The notes: a model not told the origin generated them from the letters alone. Positions 7,830 through 15,785 are shown, counted from the stretch's first letter. The stretch: 16,430 nucleotides of DNA from Mucilaginibacter sp. UBA5151 (GCA_002413785.1 DHXR01000075.1:1-16430); one strand, 5' to 3'. Numbers and translations are program-made.

Positions 7830-9005
7830 TCAATGCTTACCGCCAGCCGATGGCCCCATTTTATTAGCTGTAGTAATCTGTGAGCCATTATGCAGGGATT
7901 GTACGCCATCTATAACAATTTTGTCTCCGGCGTTTATCCCGCTTTTTATAATCTCATTTGCACCGATAGTTTGGCCCACCTGCACCTTCTTTTGTATTAC
8001 AATCAATTCTTTCTTTATCCTGCCGGTATCAGTTTTAGCTTGCGGGTTAGTAATGACCGTGTCTTTCGCCACAAATACAAAGTATTCGCCCATTTGCTCC
8101 ACTACAGCTTTACCAGGCACTACCAATTGCGGTGCGGTATCCTGATTGTGCACCCTGACCACACAGCTCATGCCAACCCTTAGCAGGCCTTCCTGGTTTG
8201 GAAATACAAGCCGGATGGTGATAGAGCCTGTTTGGGAATCTACCGCCCGGTCAATTACCGAAATGTTCCCTGTATATGGATAAAGTGTATTATCGGGAAG
8301 TAAAATTGTAAATAACGAATCAACAGGATGCTGTTTATTGTTTTGCAGCCTTTCAAAAAATGGCAAATTCTTTTCGTTTATTATGAAATCAACAGCCATT
8401 GGGTTATCGGAGGAGACGGTATTTAAAACCGTAACACCAGGGCTTACCACTTCACCAAGCCTAACCTGGCTTATCCCGATAGTGCCGTCAAAGGGCGCAT
8501 AAACAATAGCATAAATTAAATTTGTTTTTGCAGTTTTTACAGTCTGCTCCGAAGCTTTAACCGTATTTTTTGCATTTTGCAGGGTGATAATAGCATGGTC
8601 GTAAAGCTGTTCTGCAACGGCATTGTATTTATTCAAATACACATAACGGTCGGCATCCTGCTGGGCCTGTACCAAATTACCCTCAGATACTTTTAAATTA
8701 GCTTCGGCCTGGTCATAAGCGGCCTGGTACAGGCGCTTATCAATTTCATAAAGCTTTTCCCCTTTTCTTATATGCGAACCTTCTTTAAAAAATACGCCGG
8801 TGATGGCGCCGCTTACCTGCGGCAGCAGCGTTACCTGATTTAAAGCCTGGGTTGTTGCAGGGTATTTGTCGTAATATAAAACGCGTTGTGCTTTTATTTT
8901 TAATAAGTTAACAGGCACCTCCGGATTAACAGGCGGCTGCTTTTTTTTACAGGCTGCCAGCAAAAGGCAGCTAATAAAAACGGTATTTAATAATACGCTA
9001 TTCAT
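7830..9005 (-). CDS. RND efflux periplasmic adaptor (membrane-fusion lipoprotein, AcrA/MexA-like)
   Basis: A 391-residue adaptor that links the inner-membrane pump to the outer-membrane channel. Residues 1-18 form a lipoprotein signal peptide with lipobox L16-A17-A18-C19, followed by a Lys-rich linker, so the mature protein should be lipid-anchored. The first half of the lipoyl/barrel-sandwich domain is near residues 60-90 (VSGAITGVFFKEGSHIRKG). An alpha-helical hairpin follows (about 93-165, rich in Ala/Gln/Asn), and then the second lipoyl half (IVYAPFDGTIGISQVRLGEVV). The beta-barrel (about 200-290) and the membrane-proximal domain complete the usual order. Length is normal for the family. 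The gene starts 18 bases after the outer-membrane factor stop and lies just upstream of both pumps, so all four should act as one machine. The palindrome at its 3' end may set the ratio of adaptor to pump. Confidence 0.94.
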   Translation of the reverse strand: MNSVLLNTVFISCLLLAACKKKQPPVNPEVPVNLLKIKAQRVLYYDKYPATTQALNQVTLLPQVSGAITGVFFKEGSHIRKGEKLYEIDKRLYQAAYDQAEANLKVSEGNLVQAQQDADRYVYLNKYNAVAEQLYDHAIITLQNAKNTVKASEQTVKTAKTNLIYAIVYAPFDGTIGISQVRLGEVVSPGVTVLNTVSSDNPMAVDFIINEKNLPFFERLQNNKQHPVDSLFTILLPDNTLYPYTGNISVIDRAVDSQTGSITIRLVFPNQEGLLRVGMSCVVRVHNQDTAPQLVVPGKAVVEQMGEYFVFVAKDTVITNPQAKTDTGRIKKELIVIQKKVQVGQTIGANEIIKSGINAGDKIVIDGVQSLHNGSQITTANKMGPSAGGKH

Positions 9006-9023
9006 GCAGGTTGTTTTTTTATA

Positions 9024-10493
9024 TTAATAAGAAATATTCCCCATTGCTTTTTCAAGGTCTATTTTGTTCGATAATACCTGGAACAAAGCATTCAAGTAGT
9101 TTATTTCTGATGTTATTAAATTTGATTCGGCTGTGATTACATTCAGATAGGGGACAATGCCCTGCCTGTATTGAAGGGTGACAACAAAGTAAACCCTTCG
9201 CGACAATGCCACATTTCTTTGCAGTACCTGTAAATTATAATAATTACCTTTATAATTGGCTAATGCCGAGGTGTATTGTGAATATATCTGCGATTTGAGG
9301 TCGGTCTGGTCCCAATTAAGTATTTGTTGCTGCAGCCTTGCCTTATGCAGGTTATTGATCCGCGAAAACCCGGTAAAAATCGGAACGGTAATGGATAAGC
9401 CAACTAAAGAACTCGGATAAGAACTGCCAAAAAGGCTGCCGAAATTGCTGTTTTGAAAACTGAGATTATAGTTATAGAACGCAGATACGGTTGGTATAAA
9501 AGAATAGCGGTAATAATTTACAAGCTGGGTTTGTAAATCTTTACTTGTGTTGATTTCCTGGAATTCGATGCGCTTTTCAAATTGCAATTGTTCGGTAGTG
9601 TCAATATGAATGCTTTTCATCATTTCCAGCGTATCAAAAACCACATTGAATTGCTTTTCCGGCGGGAATCCCATTAATCTTTTTAAAACAGCATATTGCG
9701 GTATGATATTTTCATTTGCCTGCTTTAACTGGGCCATCGTGTTATTTAAGGTAATCTGGGCCTGCTCATAATCAGTTTCATCAACTATACCGCCTTTGTA
9801 TTGGTGATAGGCGTCCCTCAGGCTTTTACCAAACGCGGTGGTATCTTCTTTTAAAACATTAATTTGCTCAAGGGTGAGCAATAAAGTGTAGAAGGATTTG
9901 CTTACCGATGAAACCAGGAATATTTTGGTGCTATCAGTAGCTTGCTGAGCTTGTTTAACATATAACGGGGCGCTTTTATGCGCATAAAAAAGGCTTGGAT
10001 TAAATATGGCCTGCGAAACAGCTATCCCTGGTATAAAGGTATTGGCACTATATTGTCCTTTTGTTGTGCCAGTTGAACCTGTACCCGTAACCGGCGCCGG
10101 ATTGCTGTTTGACTGCTGTATGTAATGTATCAGATCGCCGGATGCGCTAACTTGCGGAAGCGCCCCGGATAAGCTGATCGCGTTCGTTGTTTTAGCGACA
10201 TCTATATTTATCATTGAGATATTTAAACCAGGCTGATGTTTTATTGCATAATCAATACATTGCTGCAGTGTTAAATAATCACCGGCACTATTTTTACCGC
10301 TATCTTTTATGGTAACAGGCAACAGCAAATTTGTTTTTGTGGTATCCGGAACAATTACAGGAGCCGACACGCTCGTTTGGGCCGGATTTTGCCGGGGTTT
10401 ATTTTGCGCATAACTGCAAAGTGATATACTAAACAAACCGGTAATAAGCAAAAAGGAATGCAGTTTATGAGCAGAGCTAAAATTATTCGCCAT
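9024..10493 (-). CDS. TolC-like outer-membrane efflux protein
   Basis: The outer-membrane channel of the efflux system, 489 residues and first gene of the operon. Residues 1-29 are a signal peptide with a hydrophobic core (FLLITGLFSISL) and a likely cleavage site SYA|Q after residue 29. There is no lipobox, unlike OprM. A Pro/Thr/Ser-rich linker follows, then two OEP repeats. The first begins near LTLQQCIDYAIKHQPGL. The second is in the C-terminal half, with coiled-coil stretches such as LQQQILNWDQTDLKSQIYSQY and a typical QYRQGIVPYLNVITAESNL motif. The two repeats form the trimeric beta-barrel plus periplasmic helical tunnel. Only 18 bases separate it from the adaptor gene. The upstream 210-base gap should hold the operon promoter, but no TAnnTTTG was found there on this strand. 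No regulator gene is adjacent. Confidence 0.93.
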   Translation of the reverse strand: MANNFSSAHKLHSFLLITGLFSISLCSYAQNKPRQNPAQTSVSAPVIVPDTTKTNLLLPVTIKDSGKNSAGDYLTLQQCIDYAIKHQPGLNISMINIDVAKTTNAISLSGALPQVSASGDLIHYIQQSNSNPAPVTGTGSTGTTKGQYSANTFIPGIAVSQAIFNPSLFYAHKSAPLYVKQAQQATDSTKIFLVSSVSKSFYTLLLTLEQINVLKEDTTAFGKSLRDAYHQYKGGIVDETDYEQAQITLNNTMAQLKQANENIIPQYAVLKRLMGFPPEKQFNVVFDTLEMMKSIHIDTTEQLQFEKRIEFQEINTSKDLQTQLVNYYRYSFIPTVSAFYNYNLSFQNSNFGSLFGSSYPSSLVGLSITVPIFTGFSRINNLHKARLQQQILNWDQTDLKSQIYSQYTSALANYKGNYYNLQVLQRNVALSRRVYFVVTLQYRQGIVPYLNVITAESNLITSEINYLNALFQVLSNKIDLEKAMGNISY

Positions 10494-10703
10494 TTTGAAA
10501 CGATATGGTTGATGTTTTTAATAATCAGCATATTGAGAATAGATATTCCATCAATAAGTTATATTAACTACAGATCGGCTAAATCAATTAAAAAACAGAT
10601 TACTAATATTATTATGTAAAAGTGCTAAAAACCTGCTTTGTTTCGGGTAACAATTTTGTTAAAGTATTTAAGGTAAGTTTAAAACTTTTATTTCGGACTC
10701 ATA
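10494..10703. other. Intergenic gap between the two minus-strand operons
   Basis: This AT-rich gap separates the end of the hydrolase gene from the start of the outer-membrane factor gene and should contain a 3' end and the efflux promoter. No convincing terminator or TAnnTTTG match on the minus strand was found. A short palindromic TAACAATTTTGTTA at 10648-10661 is the only symmetrical motif and could be an operator, though its arms are only six bases. Confidence 0.4.
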
Positions 10704-11675
10704 TCATGTTACCTGATTGTCTGCGCCTTTTTCAAACCCGAAAATCCTTTTGGGGTTATCTATAAAAATATTGTTAAAGTAAGCCCGGAGACCTCTTTTG
10801 TTCAGTTCTTCGCGGAAGGTGGTCAGTAAATAATCCAGTCCCGGTTTGCCGCCGTAGGCCCGCCAGTAGGTATTTCGGGCGGCATCCATGCCGGCGGTAA
10901 TCTGGCCGGGGTATTCGGGCAGCAGTTTTTCTAACAAAGTATAGGTCCAGTTTTCATCGGTTGCCTTCCAGCGGAAAGCGCTGTCGTATTCAACGCTTAC
11001 GCCGGTTTGCATCAGGGCTTTATGATAGCGTAAATCCTTATTCCGGTCCACGTGCGACAGAACTATGTGTTTAAGGTTTGCGCCCAGTTTCTCAAAAAGT
11101 TCAGCCTGTTCGATGGCCTGGTTGCCATTATTGGTATGGGTAAGAATAGGTGCGCCGGTTTCAATGTGGGCATTTACCACCGCGTGGAATATCTTTTCCT
11201 GGTGTTTGGTAAACGGGCCATCACCTGTAGCTAATTTTATCAGGCCCGCTTTATAAGGGGTTCGCTCAATTATCGGCCCGTTATAATCATATTTATCAAT
11301 ACCGGTTATAATATCCGAGATAAACAAATCGCTTAGCTGCTCCTCGGTATAAGTATAGCGCCAATGGCCGGGAGGATAATATATTTCGAGGTGGATCCCT
11401 GTCGGGATGATGATATTTATTCCTGTCTTTTTTGAAATTCCGACTGATTTCAGCACATTTCTACCGCAATTTGCAGGCATAGTATCCACCATGGTTGAAC
11501 AGCCCAGGGTTTTTAAGCCGCTGAGTTCCGCAGCTATTTTCTCTGCATCATTCAGCAAAAAATCGGGGTTGCCAAGTGTAGGAAAACTTTCTTCGATCAC
11601 TATATGTTCATGCGAATAAGTTATGCCCATCTGTTCGGAGGGGATATCACCTGTTATGCTCCTGAAAAAACTCAT
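10704..11675 (-). CDS. Phosphotriesterase-family metal hydrolase (lactonase-like)
   Basis: A 323-residue TIM-barrel hydrolase of the amidohydrolase superfamily, PTE branch. With ATG at 11675 as residue 1, the complete two-metal site is visible: H22 and H24 in S-H-E-H, K147 (the bridging, carbamylated Lys, in AGLIKLA), H180 (ILTHTNN), H208 (VLSHVDR) and D264 (TAGMDAAR). The longer frame begins at TTG 11684 inside the preceding gene. The ATG gives a one-base gap and fits the usual N-terminus (the family starts shortly before the G-x-x-x-x-E-x-M-G-x-T/S-x-x-H-E-H region). Family members hydrolyse lactones, including phosphorylated sugar lactones, or organophosphates as side activity. Last in a five-gene operon with two oxidoreductases, a kinase and an isomerase, it most likely opens a lactone made by one of the dehydrogenases. 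The substrate is unknown. No signal peptide is seen, so it is cytoplasmic. Confidence 0.9.
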   Translation of the reverse strand: MSFFRSITGDIPSEQMGITYSHEHIVIEESFPTLGNPDFLLNDAEKIAAELSGLKTLGCSTMVDTMPANCGRNVLKSVGISKKTGINIIIPTGIHLEIYYPPGHWRYTYTEEQLSDLFISDIITGIDKYDYNGPIIERTPYKAGLIKLATGDGPFTKHQEKIFHAVVNAHIETGAPILTHTNNGNQAIEQAELFEKLGANLKHIVLSHVDRNKDLRYHKALMQTGVSVEYDSAFRWKATDENWTYTLLEKLLPEYPGQITAGMDAARNTYWRAYGGKPGLDYLLTTFREELNKRGLRAYFNNIFIDNPKRIFGFEKGADNQVT

Positions 11676-11676
11676 G

Positions 11677-13026
11677 TTATGCAAAATTTAATTTCCATTC
11701 ATTTTTACCTGTAAAGGCCGCTTTGCCCGGCTGTTCCAAAATACATCCCTGCTGATGTAAACCTTCCCTTAATGCTTTAACGTCAATTTGATTTGCAGCT
11801 TCATCCTTTATTAAGGATTGTACGGCAGCCAATCCCGCAGCATGCCCCATGGCCATGGTTTGTGCCATCGAACGGCAGGAGGCATGCGCATCATGTGTTG
11901 CGGAAAAGCATCTGCCCACCACCCAGGCCGTCTGGCTACCCGCAGGCACTATTGTACCATACGGGACGCCATAAACGCCTCCATTTGGAATATACTGCCA
12001 TACGGTTTCAGTCTCACCTCCCCTGCCCTCCCGGTGATCCTCAATAGGTGCGCCGCAAAGTAAAACCGAATCAGCCGGAACGATGGTCGCCATGCATTCA
12101 TCTTTGGTCAGGCGGTGTTCCCCATAAACCCGCCTTGTCTCACGAACACCAATCTGGTTCGATAAGCCTATAATCTTTGAATTTTCGTAACCGGGGACTT
12201 CCTGCCGGAAAAACTTTTCAAATACAAAGGCCTGCCGCCTGCCTTCAATTTCGGCCCTGGTAAGTTCATCTGCGTTCAGGGCGCTTAACCCGGCCACTTT
12301 CACGGCCACGGTCGAAATACATTTTTCCATATTCATGGCGTGGGCCGAACCTTCTTTCCTCGGTAAAGGGTGCGCCGTTTTGGCCATGATCTCTTTCAGC
12401 AATTTTTTGCCGCCTGCTTTTTCATAGGCGTCCAAATCCACATTGGCCATACGAAAGGTGGTCGTCATGCTTTGGGCAGGCTCCTTTTCTCCGGCAATTT
12501 CATAGCCAAAGCCTGCTAAATGGCAAAAATCAGCATCGCCGGAAGCATCTATTACCCTTTGGGCCTCAACTTTCCAAAAACCTGATTTGTTCCAAAAAAT
12601 ACATTCATACCTGCCGTTTGGCTGCGGGTTCACATCTATCAGGGTTGTATGCAGCAGGAAATTAACACCGGCTTTCATCAAAAGGGTGTCCCAAACATTT
12701 TTAAGCCTTTCGGGGTTATAGTTTACACCTGTCCCGGCTCCATACGTGTTCGGGCGCAGGAAAATTTCCCCGTGACCATCTAATTCATTAACAACCGTAT
12801 CAGGCAAACCTCCGACGATCTTTTCAGGTATTTCGCCGGGAGTAAAAAAACCATAAAAAGTATCCAGCATCTGGGTAGATGAACCGCCAAAAAAGCCATA
12901 GCGCTCCACTAATAAAACATTATATTTTTTTGAGGATGCCGCAGCCAATGCAGCCAGGCAACCGGCCGAACCCGCCCCTGCTACCAGAATATCTACTCCC
13001 CTTATTTCCCGTAAATTCTTGTACAT
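11677..13026 (-). CDS. FAD-dependent oxidoreductase (FAD_oxidored family)
   Basis: A 449-residue flavoprotein. An N-terminal Rossmann motif (VAGAGSAG, about 15-22) and the ribose-binding acid E41 (LLVERYGFFGG) bind FAD. ASGDAD near 161-166 is the second nucleotide-contact motif. GVRETRRVYGE (about 293-303) and the C-terminal VVGRCFSATHDAHASCR... stretch (369-398) are typical of the FAD_oxidored (PF12831-like) family and complete the flavin site. There is no signal peptide or membrane helix. Members oxidise diverse substrates and are often misnamed; the true substrate is usually unknown, and several lie in carbohydrate-use clusters of Bacteroidota. It starts 5 bases after the SIS-domain gene, and its stop is one base before the hydrolase start. 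I infer it oxidises, or dehydrates by a redox step, the small molecule processed by this operon, with the neighbouring lactonase acting on a product. The electron acceptor is not evident. Confidence 0.88.
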   Translation of the reverse strand: MYKNLREIRGVDILVAGAGSAGCLAALAAASSKKYNVLLVERYGFFGGSSTQMLDTFYGFFTPGEIPEKIVGGLPDTVVNELDGHGEIFLRPNTYGAGTGVNYNPERLKNVWDTLLMKAGVNFLLHTTLIDVNPQPNGRYECIFWNKSGFWKVEAQRVIDASGDADFCHLAGFGYEIAGEKEPAQSMTTTFRMANVDLDAYEKAGGKKLLKEIMAKTAHPLPRKEGSAHAMNMEKCISTVAVKVAGLSALNADELTRAEIEGRRQAFVFEKFFRQEVPGYENSKIIGLSNQIGVRETRRVYGEHRLTKDECMATIVPADSVLLCGAPIEDHREGRGGETETVWQYIPNGGVYGVPYGTIVPAGSQTAWVVGRCFSATHDAHASCRSMAQTMAMGHAAGLAAVQSLIKDEAANQIDVKALREGLHQQGCILEQPGKAAFTGKNEWKLNFA

Positions 13027-13031
13027 CTGTG

Positions 13032-13838
13032 CTACTTATTTTCGGCTGAAACATAGCTGGGTATGCCAACGTTCTTATACAATCTCGAAAGCCTGTGCGC
13101 ATGTTCATCATAAGCAGCCTGGAAGATCTCGGCTGCCCTTTCAGCGCCGACAACTGCCACCGCAACGAGGGCATTAGGCGGGTGCCCCGCCTGTGTCAAA
13201 AGGTTTGCCAATTCAGCTTTAATGCAATTGATGATCATACATGAGCCAACGGTTGATCCCGGCGCAACGGGCATTTCCATCCCTTCAACAGCAATCATCG
13301 CATCACCAACAGGTGCGCCCGAGTCTAAAATAATATCACAAAAATCCTGCAGCTTTCTGCCATCGGGGCGTTTGCTGGTGCTGGCATCGGAATGCGCCTT
13401 TGAAATAATCCCCACCGTTTTTACCCCGGCAGCCTGGAATAGCTCAGCTATTTCAATCGGCACCACGTTACATCCGGAGGAAGAAATGATCAGCGCGGAA
13501 TCTTCCTGAGACAGATCAAAATTCCTTAAAATTTGTGCCGCCAGGCCCGGTACGTTTTCTAAAAACATAGCCTGGCGTTGTCCGTTTGCTCCCACCACCA
13601 GGTTGTGAAAGGTTAGCGACAGTTCCACAATGGGGTTAAAGCCGGGAAAGGAGCCATATCGGGGCCACATTTCTTCTACCATTATCCGGCTGTGCCCGCT
13701 TCCAAAAGTGTGCACCATCCGGCCCGCCAATATCGATTTGGCAAAAATACCGGCGGCAGAAAGCATTTCTTTTTCCTGGTTCTCTACTGCCGCTATCAAA
13801 CCGCTGCATTTTTCAAGGTATATTTTTGTATAGCTCAT
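13032..13838 (-). CDS. SIS-domain sugar-phosphate isomerase-like protein (UPF0309 type)
   Basis: A 268-residue cytoplasmic protein with one SIS (sugar isomerase) domain, matching the UPF0309 subgroup. The phosphosugar-binding loops are visible: TFGSGHSR (44-51) followed by EEMWPRYGSFPGFNPIVE, then ISSSGCNVVPIE (118-129, the Ser-rich phosphate loop), and LDSGAPVGDA (171-180), which is characteristic of this subgroup. SIS proteins isomerise phosphosugars, cleave phosphosugar ethers (MurQ) or act as sensors. UPF0309 members have no firmly established reaction that I know of. It is slightly longer than the roughly 240-250 residues I recall for the group, through a C-terminal extension. It starts 11 bases after the ROK kinase, which could supply its phosphorylated substrate, and is followed 5 bases later by the FAD oxidoreductase. 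An aldose-ketose isomerase acting on the kinase product is the simplest reading, but it is inference. Confidence 0.88.
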   Translation of the reverse strand: MSYTKIYLEKCSGLIAAVENQEKEMLSAAGIFAKSILAGRMVHTFGSGHSRIMVEEMWPRYGSFPGFNPIVELSLTFHNLVVGANGQRQAMFLENVPGLAAQILRNFDLSQEDSALIISSSGCNVVPIEIAELFQAAGVKTVGIISKAHSDASTSKRPDGRKLQDFCDIILDSGAPVGDAMIAVEGMEMPVAPGSTVGSCMIINCIKAELANLLTQAGHPPNALVAVAVVGAERAAEIFQAAYDEHAHRLSRLYKNVGIPSYVSAENK

Positions 13839-13849
13839 CCTTATATATT

Positions 13850-14740
13850 TTAAATTTTACTATTTGCAAATACCGCAGCCCCAATGGCTCCGGAAAGGTC
13901 ACTGAACCTGGCCTGTTTAATGACTGTTTTTTTATTGTTATCCGGCCTGAACTCATACACGTCCATAAATTCCTGTAAAGGTTTAAATAAAGCATCGCCC
14001 GCTTTGGTGATTCCGCCAGCCAGTACGACTATTTCCGGCGAAAGTGAGTTGGCCAATGAAGCTATGGCCAGGGCAAGTTTTCTTACCGAATCAAGCCAAA
14101 GCCAAGTGGCAAATTTGTCATTTCCCAGATAGGCATTTACTATTTCAAGTGTTGATTCAAACCGTCCTGCCGATCTGCGCTTTACAGAATAATTGCCCAG
14201 TGCGAATTCCAGACTGCCCGGCATACCAAGAATGCTCGGTTCACTATCCGATACATTAAGGGTAGTGTGGCCGAAATGTCCGGCCATCTGGTTTAATCCC
14301 TGGTACAGTTCCCCGTTTATCAAAATGGCGCCGCCAACACCGGTACCAAGCGTCAGTAAAACTGCGTTTTTATAAGCCTGTAAAACGCCCAGCCGGCTTT
14401 CGGCCATTATTGCCGCATGGGCATCATTGATCACAAAAGTTTTCTTACCAAAAAAATCTTCCCAAATAAAATGCTCAAGTCCTGCCAGGCGGCCTGGCAT
14501 GTGCGTAATACAGGTATTGCTTTCATTAGCTATCCCCGGGCATGAGATCCCGATCAGTTCAACCTGTTGAGCACAAGCACTTTCCAAATAACGGACCATC
14601 GCCAAAATATTTTCTTTCCATTCACCCCCAGGTCCATCATTTGTGGGCATGTTATGATCAAAAAGTATTTCACCATTTTCATTTAGTAAAATCCCCTTTA
14701 TGTTCATTCCGCCTAAGTCAATGCCTATACTTATTTTCAT
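13850..14740 (-). CDS. ROK-family sugar kinase lacking the usual zinc cysteines
   Basis: A 296-residue ATP-dependent sugar kinase of the ROK group (glucokinase/NanK/NagK relatives). The phosphate-1 motif is IDLGGMNIKG (7-16), with Met where Thr is usual. The catalytic aspartate is D106 in INDAHAA, phosphate-2 is LGTGVGGA (131-138), and the adenosine region is VVLAGG (238-243). The sugar-site segment reads A-G-H155-F-G-H158; His155 replaces the common Glu, as I recall for NanK. The Glu at 178 of the following L-E pair is kept. The three cysteines of the family's C-x-C-G-x-x-G-C zinc motif are replaced by S169, L171 and S176, so no standard zinc site can form. There is no N-terminal helix-turn-helix, so it is an enzyme and not a ROK repressor. 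It sits 8 bases after the SDR gene and 11 before the SIS gene. The substrate is unknown, but the altered site suggests an unusual sugar. Confidence 0.9.
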   Translation of the reverse strand: MKISIGIDLGGMNIKGILLNENGEILFDHNMPTNDGPGGEWKENILAMVRYLESACAQQVELIGISCPGIANESNTCITHMPGRLAGLEHFIWEDFFGKKTFVINDAHAAIMAESRLGVLQAYKNAVLLTLGTGVGGAILINGELYQGLNQMAGHFGHTTLNVSDSEPSILGMPGSLEFALGNYSVKRRSAGRFESTLEIVNAYLGNDKFATWLWLDSVRKLALAIASLANSLSPEIVVLAGGITKAGDALFKPLQEFMDVYEFRPDNNKKTVIKQARFSDLSGAIGAAVFANSKI

Positions 14741-14748
14741 GGTGCTGA

Positions 14749-15528
14749 TTAATATTGGCCTTCCGAAACTTCCCAGCCGCCATCCACATAGAGGGTTTGC
14801 CCTGTTGCGAATTTCGATGCATCCGACATAAAATATATGGCCGCGCCATCAAGGTCTTCCGGCTTTCCGTTTCTTCCACCGTCCAATGGCTGTTTTGTCT
14901 TTATAAAATTCAGAATATCTTCGTCTTTACTTGCCCTGCCCGACATCGGAGTTTCCACCAAAGCAGGCGCCAGAACGTTCACCCTGATATTATCAAAAGC
15001 ATAATACGCTGCGATAGATTTTGTAAAACCAATCACAGCCGACTTTGCCGCCGCATAAGCATGGGTCACAAAATATTTAGGCGAGGGCGAAATGCCCAAA
15101 ACCGAACTCATATTCAGGATGCTGCCGCCTGTGCCCAATTCCTTAAACTTCCGTACTGCGGCCTGGTTTGATAACATGAGGCCGGTAAGGTTCATTTCAA
15201 ACGTTTTGTTCCATCCCTCAAGGCTTAATTCGTGCAGGGGGCCATCGCCAAATTTCCTTCCGCTGCCACCGGCTACGTGATAAAGGCCGTCAAAACCACC
15301 GAACTCCTGAATGCAAAGCTCGATGGCATTCACCGCGGTTGACTCATCAGCAGCATCGCCGGTATAAACTGCGACGGCTTCACCTAAAATATTTTTCGCT
15401 TTTTCACCGCCGTCAGGGCCCCTTCCCACTATAACTACCCTTGCACCTTCATGCACAAATGCAATGGCTGCTGATAAACCTAAACCTGTGGTGCCCCCAA
15501 TAATTACTATTCTTTTACCTTTCAACAT
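14749..15528 (-). CDS. Short-chain dehydrogenase/reductase (SDR)
   Basis: A classical SDR of 259 residues, a normal family length, NAD(P)-dependent and cytoplasmic. The cofactor-binding glycine motif is G11-G-T-T-G-L-G17. The structural NHAG-like turn is HVAGGSG (84-90), with Val replacing the usual Ala/Ala pattern. The active site has N113 (MNLTG), a serine at 141-142 (NMSSVLG) and Y158/K162 (HAYAAAKS). The C-terminal PG-like element is APALVETPM (187-195), and the end motif is LYVDGGW (246-252). Residue 36 after the second strand is Arg (VVIVGRGPDG), which hints at NADP(H) but does not settle the cofactor. It is the first gene of the five-gene operon, 8 bases before the kinase, with an AT-rich divergent spacer upstream. 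It likely oxidises or reduces a hydroxyl of the sugar-like substrate. Its exact position in the pathway cannot be told from the sequence. Confidence 0.9.
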   Translation of the reverse strand: MLKGKRIVIIGGTTGLGLSAAIAFVHEGARVVIVGRGPDGGEKAKNILGEAVAVYTGDAADESTAVNAIELCIQEFGGFDGLYHVAGGSGRKFGDGPLHELSLEGWNKTFEMNLTGLMLSNQAAVRKFKELGTGGSILNMSSVLGISPSPKYFVTHAYAAAKSAVIGFTKSIAAYYAFDNIRVNVLAPALVETPMSGRASKDEDILNFIKTKQPLDGGRNGKPEDLDGAAIYFMSDASKFATGQTLYVDGGWEVSEGQY

Positions 15529-15622
15529 AGCTTAACCAGAAAATACCGATACCCGGAAATTTATTTGAATTTGGTGTAAAATAAACGATAATTAATATCA
15601 TTTGCCACATTAACGTATTTCG

Positions 15623-15647
15623 AGGGAATTATTTATTTTTATTCCCT
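15623..15647. promoter_or_regulatory. Inverted repeat AGGGAAT-N11-ATTCCCT, possible operator
   Basis: Seven-base perfect arms (15623-15629 and 15641-15647) flank an 11-base AT-only spacer, about 95 bases upstream of the SDR start. The geometry suits a dimeric regulator site for the operon, or a weak hairpin. No regulator gene is present in the window. Confidence 0.35.
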
Positions 15648-15728
15648 GAATTTTCGGTTCAACCCTCAATATTTGCGCTATGGCAAACTTTCTCATAAAA
15701 AAAGATTCTGTTTTATTTTTATTTTACG

Positions 15729-15752
15729 ACACTGTTATTTTTACAACAGTGT
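15729..15752. promoter_or_regulatory. Inverted repeat ACACTGTT-N8-AACAGTGT
   Basis: Perfect 8-base arms (15729-15736 and 15745-15752) are followed on the plus strand by a run of T. It could be an operator just upstream of the -7 element at 15778, or a weak terminator on the plus strand. No plus-strand gene precedes it within the window, so an operator seems more likely. Confidence 0.4.
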
Positions 15753-15777
15753 TATTTTTTAAACGCTGTAGTATTTT

Positions 15778-15785
15778 TAGTTTTG
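15778..15785 (+). promoter_or_regulatory. -7 promoter element (TAGTTTTG)
   Basis: An exact match to the Bacteroidota -7 consensus TAnnTTTG, 57 bases before the ATG at 15843. No clear TTG lies at the -33 position, where the sequence is mostly T. The transcript would start near 15791 and carry the hairpin at 15809-15822 in its leader. Confidence 0.4.

Noticed and set aside
10648..10661. TAACAATTTTGTTA palindrome as a terminator after the hydrolase gene
   Set aside because: Arms of six bases with a two-base centre cannot form a stable RNA hairpin and no U-run follows. At most it is an operator.
10674..10690. AAGTTT/AAACTT symmetry after the hydrolase stop as a terminator
   Set aside because: The stem is all but free of G/C pairs and has almost no loop, so it is expected by chance in AT-rich DNA.
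11676..11684. TTG at 11684 as start of the phosphotriesterase-family gene
   Set aside because: It would overlap the preceding gene by eight bases with a rare start codon. The ATG at 11675 gives a one-base gap and a typical family N-terminus.
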